The notes beneath the pieces are model-generated. The model ran no database searches. It was not told where the DNA came from and was given only the letters and a program-made list of their open reading frames with translations. DNA of 64,000 bases from Boletus sp. NGJ (taxonomy: Eukaryota > Basidiomycota > Agaricomycetes > Boletales > Boletaceae), in NCBI GenBank assembly GCA_019096195.1, contig JAGTXK010000190.1, forward strand, positions 558,001 to 622,000, written 5' to 3'. Position 1 is the first letter of the stretch, and each line of letters begins with the position of its first letter. Of the stretch, positions 1 to 11,218 are shown piece after piece. The position numbers and the translations under genes were made by a program.

Positions 1-996
1 CAACAGAGGAGATCGGATACATGTTCTGCCACCACAATTGTAAGAATAAGGTACCAGTGATAGGCAGTACTGAAGTGCCCCCTGAGATTATCCTAGGCAA
101 AATTGAGCTGAATTGTTGTTGCATTTAAAAAAACAATGTACATTTGTTGCTAATTTAAACCCACGGTCATTCAAGAAGCTCTCCAACACCTCTGTCCACC
201 CAGACATGTTGGGTGTCATGTGGACAAACAACACCTTCACCAACTCCAGTACATGGAAATTGACAGCAAGGGAAGGCAACACTGGTGCACAACCAAAAAG
301 GCCAAGAGCCACAAGTTGTAGGGGCGCTGGGCGATATGAGCAAATGGACAATGTAATGATTTCGAGGCCTGGTTGAATGTTCATAAAGCATATCACCAAG
401 AAGATACAAAGCGACTCATGATCAAAATACAAGCATGTTACCTCTAATTGTCTAAGAAGACATGAGACTCCATCACATGGTGGAACATGGATGGCATCTA
501 TAGTTGCAGAGGTGGAAAGTGACGTAGTCACATGGACATATTGCATATAGGGCTTTAGGATGGCTGGGATGACATCTTGCGACCACCAACGGTATTGATT
601 CTGTCATTTCTGAGATGCAGATGTTTGAACAGGTGGAAGGTCACTAAAAATCTGAATGGTATCAATGAATGTATTGCTGTCCTGAGTGTGATCTGTGGAA
701 TCATGGATGGGAGAACATGGATGATGGTCATTCAAAACACCCTGTGAGAGGTGTTGATGACCAGGTAGTACAAGATATGGTGGGGCATGACAAAGATGAT
801 GAAGGTTGGAATCATGAAAGCGGGACTTCTTGAAAAGGTCTGGCTGACACAAAGTATATTGAGTGGACAATGTGCCAACTGTTGTATGACTGATTTGTGT
901 AGCTGGAAGGGTGGAATGAGTAGGGTTGCCACCACCAGATGATTTTACTAGAGATAAGGAGTGAGACACACAAAGATGAGGACGATGAATAGTCAT
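1..996 (-). pseudogene. CxC1-like KDZ-transposon-associated protein, 5' part, runs off left edge
   Basis: Reading leftward from about 996, the 88-546 frame gives the run typical of the CxC1 cysteine-cluster domain linked to KDZ (Kyakuja-Dileera-Zisupton) transposases: an RWWSQDVIP segment, then SICSYRPAPLQLV, ALGLFGCAP, and FLNDRGFKLATN. The frame then stops, but a 49-nt intron (141 down to 93, GTACAT...CCTAG) joins in phase to NLRGHFSTAYHWYLIL, the expected continuation, which leaves the window. One in-frame TGA (604-606) interrupts the N-terminal part where Arg (CGA) would fit, so the copy is probably dead, or an unseen intron removes the stop. The second Cys of the CxC motif reads Tyr. The KDZ transposase itself would lie beyond position 1. 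Family call is from memory of the domain; DNA-binding function is unproven. Confidence 0.6.
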
Positions 997-1014
997 TGAG
1001 ACGAAGAATACCTT

Positions 1015-1101
1015 GACACGAAGTCAAAGATAGGCCAGAGACACGTAGTCAACAGGCAGAAGTGTATTTAACATAAAGTCAGTACACAGAGACACATAGT
1101 C
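1015..1101 (-). repeat. 11-bp motif cluster, left array
   Basis: GACACGAAGTC (1015-1025), GACACGTAGTC (1040-1050) and GACACATAGTC (1091-1101), with a weaker match ending at 1080. These are the reverse complement of the motif iterated at 6881-6975. Such inverted arrays near two ends resemble subterminal transposase-binding sites; role inferred. Confidence 0.5.
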
Positions 1102-3295
1102 CCAGTATGCAAAGGAAAGGGGAGAAAGCATCAAAGAAGGGACTATTGTCTGGTGCTATAGAACCTCTAGTGCACAAAGTTAGTGTTAGCATGTCGGCAT
1201 CACTCAATAATAATAAAAGCAAAACTTGTTATGCATTAATCAAACCAATGTACACAGGGTAGAAGGGAGACAGGAATGTTGATGGCATTGACATATATAT
1301 AAAGTTCCAACATGGAACTCATCACATAGGGACGCAGTGTGAGACAACTGGAGGCCTACCAAACACATTGAAGAAGGTTTGAGTGTAAAACATACATGCA
1401 CTCATCAGCATGTCGAATTGCACAACAGATGTGAAGGACTCCTGCACAATTGGTGATTGCAAGCAAGACAGAGCCTGAGGCCATGACAACAGCAACTTCT
1501 GCCAGCTCTCCAGGAAAGGATAGGCAATGTCTGGCAAAGTCCATATCCCTTGCTCTGTTGTCAGCATTGACTCCTCCCACATCACAAGCCCCAACTCCCC
1601 TGGAAAGATGCTGTGTAATAATTCGATCCTCTCTTCAGGTGCCTCTACCCACAACCTTGTCAGAACCATTGTGCAATCCATGGCCAACAGCTCATAGCGG
1701 AAGCTGAGCTCATAGATCTCCCATAGAATGGAACAAATCAAATGAGTGGGTGGGTCTTCGAGTATTGTGATCACGATTGTCTGGTTCCGCCACAGCACAG
1801 AGTCCCGCCCAACCCAGGTCTCTCCCTGCAGATGCATAAGGGTATCTCTAAAAAGCATCTTAGCAGCTAGCTTCTCCTGCGCTGATCTGGTCATTATATT
1901 CTCAGCTATAATGTTTGATGGAATAGAGTTGAGGAAGTCCTGCCAAGTCTGAGGTGCAGGAAGTGGGCTCGGAGGGTTGTGCTCAATACAACTGATCCAA
2001 AGTGGGCAAGCAGCTAGCCAGTTGGCACAGAACAATTTCCATCACTGAGGTGATGAAGGTGTAATGAGAAATGCAGGCTCAGAGAAATGATAGCCAGCAT
2101 CCACCTTCCACTCCTGATTCTGGTGGGATTCTTGTCCACCCATTTGAATATAGTGACCCATTGGGGGAATGCTAGCGGCATATTGATGGCATTGAGCTCT
2201 GTCCATTTGTCTTGACCACTCTTTGGGTTGTGGGCTCTGTTGCACAATGCTATGGGAAGTAGGGTAATGCCACATCAGAACACATTTTGTTGTGATGGAG
2301 ATAGAAACATACTGGCTGAGGAATACATTTGTTGCTGAACAACATTACATGCATTATTTTTTTTCTTTCCTTGGACCCAGCCACCTGATGTGCCTTGTGA
2401 TGAGGAGGCTACCAGGCCTTGCTGAGGAACAACATTGAAAGGGGTGGTAGCAGGAGGCTCGATGAGTTGGGCATAGAAGGTGCACCGTGTGTTCAAATGT
2501 GAGTCAGTACCCCCAGGACCAAGATGTAGCATTGGGTAGACAGTAACAATTGTGTTGTGCATGAACTTTTTTTGTATGATGTGGTCAGGGCATGTGATGG
2601 AGACAACATTGACAATGTTGATATTTTGCAGGATGAATTGCAGGGAAATGGACAAGCCAGACAGGAATGCCAGCATGCCAGAGCCACTCACAAGTGGTGA
2701 CATCTTTTGTGAAACACCCCATAAATAGGTTGTTGGTGGGTTTGGGGAAATTGGGATATGTGAGAGCAAACTGATGGTGATTGATGTAGCACATATGGGC
2801 AGCAACATTGAGTAGATAGCGCTGGAGTTCTGCAATGTAGAGGACAATGTCAGGAAAGGTCAACAGATGGTGTTTAAGTATGTGGAGGAGATGTCGGGCA
2901 TGAAGCTGCACGCCAGTGACTATGTCTTTCTTTTCCTCCCACTTTGCCTTCCAATCATTGATGCTCACTTGGCCTAGGTTATACAGCCAATAGAGATGGT
3001 AGTACACATCGCAGTTGAGTTTGCTAACACAGAATGGAGATTGCAGATCAATGAGCTCAAAATCATCTTTGGAGGGTGTCCAAAACTCCCAGAGCGTCTT
3101 TGATGGGTCTTCGAGAGCTTTGGCTTTCAGCAGATTCGGGGTGCAAACAGCATATTCAAACTTCTCACTGTAAGGTTGTGGCCACTAGAAACAGTCTTGG
3201 TATCCAAAACATCCATCTGCACGAGCACACAGTTCTTCATTTTTAAAACAGTGAGGTTCTGAAATCCAGTTGGCATTTGGGGATATTATCATGTA

Positions 3296-3511
3296 CAGTG
3301 GCTCAAAAAACTGTCCGCATGTTTGGTCATTTTTCACTAAACGCGTTATTCCCCAATAACCCCTAACCCTTACCCTAACATATAGGTGTATGAAATGAAG
3401 CACTGACCCTTGGCTTTCTATCCATCAAGGTTATAAGACATATGAATAAGAATGGATGAACTGGCAGCCATTTCAAAACAATGACTCATTCGGACAGTTT
3501 TTTGACTCTAA
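3296..3511 (+). repeat. Tc1/mariner left TIR
   Basis: 216-bp arm, outer core CAGTGGCTCAAAAAACTGTC, inner core inverted at 3491-3510. About 98% identical to the right arm. Confidence 0.93.
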
Positions 3512-3525
3512 ATTTATCTAGGTAT

Positions 3526-4543
3526 CTAGTACTTGGTATGAGCTCCTTTGGCCTTGATAACTGCTTCAATCCTTCTAGGCATACTTTCTATCCATTTCTG
3601 ACACTGTTCCTCATCAATCTTTCCCCACTGCTCCACTACTCTTTCCCACAATTGATGAAGCACCTGTAGGAGCATTTTCATAACCTGAGAGGCATCTCTT
3701 GAGGTGATTGCAAGTATGTTCAATGGGATTAAGGTCTGGAGATTGTGCAGGCCAGTCCAGAAGCTCGATTCCTTGCTCTTCAAGCCATCTTTGGGCTCTT
3801 TTAGAGGTATGCTTGGGATCATTATCTTGTTGAAAGATAATGTCATCTTCTGGAATTCCAGACTCCTCCATGCTTTGCAGCAACCCCTGCTCCAATATGG
3901 CCACATACTGTTCAGCATCCATTCTCCCCTCCACCTCACTCAAAATCCCCACTCCATTCCACCCTATGCAGCCCCATACCATCAGTGAACCTCCTCCAAA
4001 CTTGACTGTGCCTTGGACCTCTCTAGCAATTAGCCCCTCTCCTTTCTTTTTCCACACATACTCTTGCCCATCTGACCCAATCCTATTGATCTTGGTCTCA
4101 TCTGACCATATAACGCTCTTCCAGTCCTCCACAGTCCAATGCTGGTACTTGAGAGCAAAGGCTAATCTTCTTTTCTTGTGACCACTAGAAAGCAGTGGCT
4201 TTTTCTTCTTTACCACAGCCTTTAAGGAGGCTTCCTTGAGAGTATTTCTAACAGTCTGAGGACAGACAGGGGTATCAATAATGGTATTGATGTATTGGGC
4301 AGCATGAACAGCATTCCTGGCCTTGCCAGTAATAATTTGCTGGACAGTAGCTCTTTTGTTGGTAGAGGTAAGCTTGGAAGGACAGCCACCAAGAAGCCTG
4401 GTCTTCTCTGGCTGGAGTTCCTGAAGCACTTGGCATACTGTAGACTTCCCTAGGCCAGTTTGGGCAGAGATTTTCCTAGAGGAAAGCCCATGAGAGGAGA
4501 GAGAGATGATATTGTTTCTTTGAGAGATGGAAATGGGTTTCAT
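3526..4543 (-). pseudogene. Tc1/mariner DDE transposase, C-terminal frameshift
   Basis: The start codon at 4543 opens a 309-codon frame. The N-terminus has paired helix-turn-helix DNA-binding motifs (MKPISISQRNNIISLSSHGL, then GLGKSTVCQVL), followed by the DDE catalytic core: VIWSDETK (first Asp), IIFQQDNDPKHTSKRA (second Asp) and SPDLNPIEH, with the Glu 34 residues after the second Asp as in Tc1 (DD34E). Near 3650, after YENAPTGAS, the frame ends in junk, while the neighbouring frame carries the expected tail (LWERVVEQWGKI ... MPRRIEAVIKAKGAHTKY, ending at 3526). A one-base indel is the simplest explanation. Catalytic residues are intact, the C-terminus is not, so it is probably inactive or weakly active. 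It is transcribed opposite to the window but in the same direction as the gene it disrupts. Confidence 0.92.
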
Positions 4544-4689
4544 GGTGATGGTGGGAAAATAAACATGGAATGATGGGGTTTATATATGTTGTCTGACACT
4601 CAGTTACATAATGGTGACATAATAGAAGCCTTACCAAATGTATGTAATCATATTACAGCATGCTAGGGTCCAATATATGTAATCAAAAC

Positions 4690-4905
4690 TTAGAGTCAAA
4701 AAACTGTCCGAATGAGTCATTGTTTTGAAATGGCTGCCAGTTCATCAATTCTTATTCATATGTCTCACAACCTTGATGGATAGAAAGCCAAGGGTCAGTG
4801 CTTCATTTCATACACCTATATGGTAGGGTAAGGGTTAGGGGTTATTGGGGAATAACGCGTTTAGTGAAAAATGACCAAACATGCGGACAGTTTTTTGAGC
4901 CACTG
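4690..4905 (-). repeat. Tc1/mariner right TIR
   Basis: Inverted partner of 3296-3511, ending GAGCCACTG before the TA at 4906. Confidence 0.93.
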
Positions 4906-5266
4906 TATGGGTTGCAATATGCGATAACGTTGGCATCAAATTCACGAATGTGTTCTTCAAATGATCTTAGCTCAGCCCTCTTGTCTATATATTAGACATG
5001 GCTTACCTTGACCTGGTTGGTGGTAGGGCTTGAATTTGTGACAAGGGAACATGGCCTGCAAATCATGTGTGAACAAACTGACAATGTGAAGAAAAGGATG
5101 AGTGGAATGCATACTGATAATGGACTATGATATATTGTATCCTGAGTTTGAATATGCAATGTGTGACTTAAAGAAACAGACACTGTGAGACATGTGGATT
5201 GGGGTTTGTGAGGGATCAACTCACTGAACGGTACCTGAAACTGAAAGACTGCACAATGTTGAAATG

Positions 5267-6166
5267 GAGTATGAGTATGAGTATGACTTTTGAGACTGAA
5301 TATACTCACATTTGCAGTAGAGCGTTCTCGGGAATGCAGAAATGCTTTGAGTGGAGCTCAGTATACAAAGTGAGGAATGAGCAAGAGAAAGGAAGATCAA
5401 GTGAATACTTACAAAAGGAGAGGAGAGGAGTTGCAGGAGACATGTTCAGAATGTGAAGAGATACACCCTCAAAACAGTCTTCAACCCCATTGGTGATACT
5501 TCTGTGAAAATGGTGGCACCAGGGCAACCATAAGGATGCGAAGTCCTAAGGGTGCTTCAGCTCAGAGATGTGTAGTCAACTGAGTGAAGATTCAAAAGGC
5601 ACAAAGCCAATTACAATCCAGACGATCTTAAAGGGTTCTTGCAGAAGTGTGGAGTAAGAAGCGTGAAGGAAGAAGCGGTCTTGCTGGACATAAAATTGTT
5701 GTGGAAATTCCCAGTCTTTCAGATGTTTTATAGTTCTCCCACGCTTCCCTGTTTGCACTTGTTGCAACTGCCACGCATTTTCTTTACCATCCACTGTATA
5801 CTCCTCAATCATCAATGCTCAATTGGCTTCGTGCCTTTTGAATCTTCACTCAGTTGACTATGCGTCTCTGAGCTGAAGCACCCTTAGGACTTCGCGTCCT
5901 TACGGTAGCCCTGGTGCCACCATTTTCATGGAAGTATCACCAACGGGGTTGAAGACCATTTTGAGGGTGTATCTCTTCGCGTTCTGAACACATCTCCTGC
6001 AACTCCTCTCCTCTCCTTTTGTAAGTATTCACTCAATCTTCCTTTCTCTTGCTCATTCCTCACTTTGTACACTGAGCTCCACTCAAAGCGTTTCTGCATT
6101 CCCGAGAATGCTCTACTGCAAATGTGAGTATATTCAGTCTCAAAAGTCGTACTCATACTCATACTC
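5267..6166. mobile_element. Palindromic (foldback/MITE-like) element, 346-bp arms
   Basis: Two inverted arms of exactly equal length, 5267-5612 and 5821-6166, enclose a 208-bp spacer with no convincing gene. The ends are a GAGTAT microsatellite, so the precise termini are uncertain and I see no target duplication. By eye about 22 of 346 positions differ, all but one transitions, many with CG in the right arm and TG or CA in the left. Each arm carries two copies of the GACTNYGYGTC motif (5535-5545 and 5567-5577; inverted at 5856-5866 and 5888-5898), 32 bp apart, the same motif as in the arrays near 1 kb and 6.9 kb. The short ORFs in the arms mirror each other and are not genes. Confidence 0.75.
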
Positions 6167-6880
6167 TATACATCCTGCATTAATGGAGAGCCTCCAGGGA
6201 GCGGTGGCAGCACAGACTTTCAAGGAACCTACACAACAAGAGAGCGGTATCAATGCAGCAAGAACAAATGGTTTTTCCGACCGCTCTGCATAAGTAATCC
6301 TAGCACAACCATCTTTCAATCTCTGATAATTTTGTCTCCCAGCTCTTCTCGCATCAAATGTTGTGAGCCAATCCTAGCTCCAATCTCGCCGACACTGTAA
6401 CCTATTGCTTGGTGAGTGGGCTTCTTTTTTTCCCATCAATGATTGTCCTAACTGCACGTTTCAGCCTTTCCAACTCCTTCCTGCGCAATGTGATCGGTGT
6501 TCCAGATGAGTACATTGTTGTGATTCAACATCATACTGAGATAATTCACATGATCCCACAGTAACAAATACTCCCCCACCACATTCATGCGGCACCTATT
6601 AGTCTACCTAAATTAACCTGGTTTGGTTTTATGTTTCGGGCCTTAATCTTGTTGCCTGCATAGATACCGCTCATTTTCTATTCTTATTCAGGACAAATGG
6701 ATTGTTTCTGTCATGAGCAGTGTGTCATGAGTGGATTGCTCATCAGGAGGACAGGGTCACTTTGGGCCTGTGCATAAACCTTCTTTCCATTCCATTGCCG
6801 TTGGGCTGACTTCGCATAGGACTTATATCCTGAGGCAGCTGAATAGATTCGACTAGTTTCACATTCCTTCTTTTTGGTGT
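6167..6880. other. No gene seen
   Basis: About 700 bp without a convincing ORF or repeat on either strand. Confidence 0.5.
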
Positions 6881-6975
6881 GACTTTGTGTCCACCTTGCA
6901 TTGCAGCAGACTGTGTGTCTTGCGCTTTTGTTCTTTGACTATGGGTCAAGGCACTCTTTGCTGAGACTGCGTGTC
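6881..6975 (+). repeat. 11-bp motif array with exact 28-bp period
   Basis: GACTTTGTGTC (6881), GACTGTGTGTC (6909), GACTATGGGTC (6937) and GACTGCGTGTC (6965): consensus GACTNNGNGTC, starts exactly 28 bp apart while the bases between are not conserved. This places the sites on nearly one DNA face. It is inverted relative to the cluster at 1015-1101. Probably protein-binding sites of a mobile element; inference. Confidence 0.6.
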
Positions 6976-7562
6976 CCGAGCATCACTGGCCTACACATCT
7001 TGTATCTATTAGACTGAGAATTCTACCATACAATGTCACTCATCACCACCTGCTCCGAGTGGCCGACTGTCTCGCTGTGCAAAAACAGCACACAAATATA
7101 TACAGCTGATGGTACATTTTCATTTATATTGTCACTCCATTGTCGTTAATCGGTGCTATCAGCGCAGGAAATATACTCGGACTAAAAAGCAGATTAAGGT
7201 ACGTGATAAGAATGACAGTCCGAATTGCAAAACTAACAATGCTTGCCATCCAGACGGGAGCAGCACCTGTAGGCGACAGACAATCATATGACCTCACTGA
7301 AGTTAACACACTAGAAGGTTGAGGGTACCCCCAATGATGCCACACATTCACCGACACCACAGGTAGGATGCCAAGTCTCTTCAGACCATCACGATTCAGA
7401 TGATGAGAAGTTCCAGGGTGCTCCCATCGATAGAGCAATGCCGGGAGTTCGCTCTCCTGAGAGAGAATGTGAGGATGAGGAAAATGGCAGCCAGCCAAAT
7501 GAGGTCGACAGTCAGCTGGCAGGTAATCAGACCAGTGAGACATCGAGGTACTCAAGCGCTCC

Positions 7563-10555
7563 TTGGAAACACCCGGACGTATCATCATGCCGCCGATAAT
7601 GGGCCTGCAAGGGTATGCACCACAGGTAATACCTAATTCCTATCAACAGACTATGCGTATTGACCACATACAAGCAACAGGTATCACTCTCAGACAGCAG
7701 GAGAAGAAGCGCTACATGCTGGCAAGTGAAGAAGGTATAGACAACGATGAGCTTCCCCACAGTAAATATGATCTGACTCCCAGTGGTTCATGCTAATGAC
7801 ACTACTGACAGGTGAATCAGATCACGATCATGACTGGGAGCCACACGTTCAGCATGAGTTGGAGGAAGAACAGCAGCCAGAGGAGGTGACGTCGAAGGAG
7901 GTTTCAAGAGTCAAGCAACAGACAGTAATGTTTCATCGTTGCAGGCTTGCACGCATGGAATCAGATTTGAATGCTGTTGCTCAATCTCAATCCCCCGATG
8001 CCAATGATGGACCATTGGAATTTCCTGAATCAGACAAAGAAGAAGTGATTCGTGATCATGATTCTGATCAGTCTGATGACATGGGTGAGCAAGAGGACCA
8101 ATGCCATGGTGTGTCATGACGCAAAGGGAAAATGGTCCATCGTCCAGGTCCACTCCCTGATGAGGCTTGCTGACAGGCTCATGAACTTGGCGACAACATT
8201 ATGAAGGATCTTAAATGATTGGCGGTGCAATATGGAAAGCCTGTTAAGCAGATCCTTGAAGAAGCTGGCCTGAGGAAGCTAATGACCCGAGCTGAGCAGC
8301 AGTGGAATCTGCATCAAAAGTGGTATGCATTCAGTCATCTGATTGCTGAGGGTGGTAAGTGCATTGCTCTTCAGTGGTGTAGCTCATTGACCTTCCAACA
8401 GAGAGGGTCAAAGATTACTGCCTCCGACAAAAAGAACATTATGAAGCTCATGGAGATGACGAAGAATATGCCGAGATATGGGAGGAGATACAAGAACATG
8501 GAAAGGCTATTGTTCAGGAATGGGAAATGTCTACAAAATCTCTTGCTGCATTAGTTGAGGAAGCCCGAGAGCAGTTTGCAAAAGGAGTATGTGCCAGCTG
8601 TTATGTCATGACGTGTCTGCTCATTATCTTTGGTTGTAGGCTTCTGCTTGGAGTCGCCTGGATGGTGTAGAGGTGATGGGCATAGTGGTGTACAAAGGCC
8701 ATAATGCAGCTGCCCGGCATGTGGCTGGGTGGTTTGGTGGATCCACCTTTGTCAGGGAGTTAATCAATAGCCATGAACTCCAGCTGGCCAAGTGGTTGGA
8801 CTACGTCACAACAGTTGTCAAGTATGTCCACAATGTCCTTCATTTCTTGTTTCTAACGGAGTTGTTCAGATATAAGGAGATTGATCCATCTGCAAATGTT
8901 CCAATCCCTGAGTTTGATACTCATGCAAACATGGAGGGTAATGGATCAAACACTGATGATGAATTAGACTCGTGGTCCAACTGAGGGGTTCTGTGATTGG
9001 AATCGACGTATTGTGCCAATAATGATGGGTAGAAAACTCAGTATGTTTTTCTCTTACATTTCTTATCATGATATTCACACAGCACAGAGGAGTTCGGTTG
9101 CACAGATGGCAAGAATATTCCATGGCAATCATTCGATGATCTCCTGTATCGCTACAAATTAACCATTACTAACTGGCCTGCTGGTGTTGCTGCCCCGCCC
9201 ATATGGGTCCCCCATGATGCAAAAGTTGATGAACTCATTGCAGTTGTTGACCCTTACCTTAAGCGACACTCGCCAAGTCTCCATACACGCCACATTGTAC
9301 CTAATGCTGGCAGGAGAAGATTTGCTAATGTGAAGAACAAACAGCCTCGACTTACAGTTCCTGATGTAGAGGTGTCAGTTGGTATATGGACACCAGGTCT
9401 GTTTTATTTTTTAATTTGCTTGTTTAACCTGTTGCTCACTTTGCATTATAGAATGGTGTAATTGGGTGGAGAAAAATGACCCGAGAATGTTTACTATACC
9501 GTTGATCACAGACACGGAGTCTCGACCACTTTGCATCCTCAGGCAGTGCCACAAGTTCCTCCGGGATGTACCTTCGTGAAGTCAGCATTCCTGCTGAGCC
9601 AGACTCAAGGTGGTCCTCCTCGCCATCATCAGTGTCGTCACATGAAGATACTGCTTTTGTGGCTCGTAAGAAGGCTAAGGGTAAAGTCAAACAGCCTCGC
9701 CATGATCAAATGGGACCTCCTCCCATCCACCCTTCAAAATCTCGTGTACAATCACGCAAGCATCACCGTGATGAAGAGGAGTCTGTTCCGGAGCACCCCA
9801 TACGAAAGCATATGAAGCTAGAGGCACAATCTAAGGTATATCATGTGATCCCTCCTTCATCTTTCAATGTTCATTTTTCTATAGGAATCACACACCCAGC
9901 ATGCTCATCGACAGGTGTAAGTGGTTATGGTAATTCTTACATATGCACAACTGATGGTTCTCTAGACGACCTGATGCCCGTGCAGATGAGAGGTTTCATC
10001 GTTGTATGCCACCCCAACAGTTAGTGGTCATCTCATGTATATGATGACAACTTAGACCTGTTTAGACGAGCTGAGCGCTCTGTGGGTAATAACCACTATC
10101 AATCTGAGGGCTTTAGAAACATAGAGTGAGATCTTAACTCTTTTTTTGATTTGTGAGTGCTGATGTTATGATACCAGCTACAATGAGACCACTCGTCCAG
10201 TGTAAGTGTGTTTTCTGACTTATTATTACTGATCACCTTATAAGTCTCCTCCCATCTAGTAACTCTTTTCAACCTCCACATCCTACTCGTTCGGATTCCT
10301 CCAACTGAGGCACCTGTGGTTCATTCTCGCCACCTTGATCCTCCACAGCACCAAGCTCCTGCCAGACCACCCACTTCACAGGGAATGTATCATTCTCGTT
10401 CACCTTCATATCAAAGACGAAGCCATGTACTGCAAAATACTTCTCCTGTTGCAGGCCCATCTCGTGTCCAATATGTTGATGTGGGTAGTGCTGATGAATA
10501 TGATGATTTATCTGAACCTACCAGACATCACTACTATAACTCATACTATGACTAA
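7563..10555 (+). pseudogene. Decayed multi-exon basidiomycete gene of unknown function
   Basis: Coding-like segments on the plus strand follow each other: MRIDHIQATGITLRQQEKKR (about 7660), an acidic stretch ending before 8117, KPVKQILEEAGLRKLMTRAE then WNLHQKWYAFSHL (8240-8340), MGIVVYKGHNAAARHVAGWF (8676), then TITNWPAGVAAPPIWVPHDA and VVDPYLKRHSP (9160-9270). An intron (about 9395-9450, GTCTGT...TATAG) joins in phase to EWCNWVEKNDPRMFTIPLIT (9451). The Ser/Arg/Pro-rich tail ends in HHYYNSYYD (10555). Three in-frame TGA codons (8117, 8171, 8216) sit where Arg CGA fits, and the frame shifts near 9570, so this copy is a relic. I recall the NWPAGV...PLITDT architecture as a multi-copy mushroom family of unknown role. 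Confidence 0.5.
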
Positions 10556-10705
10556 GTTTTGTTAGATGTCAATGTAATTCTCCTTCTGTGAATAATGATG
10601 AGAATAATGTTGTCTTGTCCTTGTTGAGATGCAGTCCTATGCATGTGTGATGATGACTGTCACCTTTTTGTGTCTCCTGATGGATGATTATTAGTTGTTC
10701 TTTGT

Positions 10706-11011
10706 GGGAATTCTCCAAAGCTGTTAGGAATTCCAAATAGCTCTTGGGAATTCCCCTCTCCACATCCAGGAGTCTTGGGGAATTTCCAACAGCTCTGGGG
10801 AATTCCCTTCTCTAATCCAGGAATTCCCCTCTCTATATCCAGGAGTATTGGGAAATTCTAATGGCATTGGAAATTCCCTTCTCTACATCCAGGAGTCTTG
10901 GGGAATTCCTAAGCATTGGGAATTCCCTTCTCTACATCCAGGAGTCTTGGGGAATTCCCCAGAGCTGTTGGGAATTCTCCTCTCTACCTCTAGAAACAAT
11001 GGGGAATTCCC
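10706..11011. repeat. Minisatellite around palindromic GGGAATTCCC
   Basis: About five imperfect units of roughly 50 bp, each with GGGAATTCCC, TCTCTACATCCAGGAGTCTT and a short variable link. The palindromic decamer lets single strands fold repeatedly. Isolated copies of the decamer recur near 25203 and 25285, on the far side of the LTR nest. Confidence 0.8.
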
Positions 11012-11016
11012 ACCTC

Positions 11017-11218
11017 CTTTCATCCTCATTAAATTCAACAGTCAAGCTACCCCATTTCATAGCCTACTATGCATTACATATCACACAACTTTAGCTGTAT
11101 ATTATATTTAGTGTATCACTTACTAGTTTGCCTGTCCTAAGTACCCCCCATCCTCATCAAATTCAACAGTCAAGCTACCCCATTTCATAGCCTACTATGT
11201 ATTACATATCACACAACT
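11017..11218. repeat. Tandem repeat of about 135 bp, left part
   Basis: Unit contains CATCCTCATCAAATTCAACA, CCCATTTCATAGCCTACTAT and TTTGCCTGTCCTAAGTACCC. The array is cut at 11218 by LTR element A and resumes at 24638 in the same unit, so it is the pre-insertion site. Confidence 0.85.

Larger units (their letters stand above)
3296..4905 (-). mobile_element. Tc1/mariner DNA transposon with 216-bp terminal inverted repeats
   Basis: A 1610-bp element flanked by the TA target dinucleotide on both sides (3294-3295, 4906-4907). It starts CAGTGGCTCAAAAAACTG and ends with the inverse. The TIRs (3296-3511 and 4690-4905) are both 216 bp and differ at only about four sites by eye, so insertion is recent. 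Each TIR carries a second internal copy of the AAAAAACTGTCCG core at its inner end, so binding sites are doubled. The arms also contain a run like telomere repeat (GGGTAAGGGTTAGGGG). It interrupts the minus-strand unknown gene at a TA in coding-like sequence. Confidence 0.95.
1322..4990 (-). pseudogene. Basidiomycete multi-copy gene of unknown function, split by Tc1/mariner
   Basis: A long minus-strand gene can be followed from about 4985 to 1322. The 5' part (4985-4908) encodes FEEHIREFDANVIAYCNP; the frame resumes after the transposon at 3293 with YMIISPNANWISEPHCFK. Then come WPQPYSEKFEYAVCTPNLL, FWTPSKDDFELIDLQSPFC, the segment NLFMGCFTKDVTTCEWLWHA followed by GIPVWLV (about 2720), a PEWKVDAGYHF segment and the C-terminal block 2035-1322 (NQTIVITILEDP, WEIYELSFRYELLAMD). 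I recall this architecture as a lineage-expanded mushroom family with no known function. Frame changes near 2640 and the Tc1 insertion suggest it is broken, although some breaks may be introns. Protein-like conservation over 2 kb argues it is a former real gene. Confidence 0.5.

Noticed and set aside
5199-6162. Mirror-image ORFs in the palindromic element as genes
   Set aside because: They are the two arms of one inverted repeat read on opposite strands; no domain and no extension into the spacer.
1-11000. A TET/JBP dioxygenase gene, often carried by KDZ elements
   Set aside because: I looked for the H-x-D...H...R signature and the HLVLWDL-type block and found neither.
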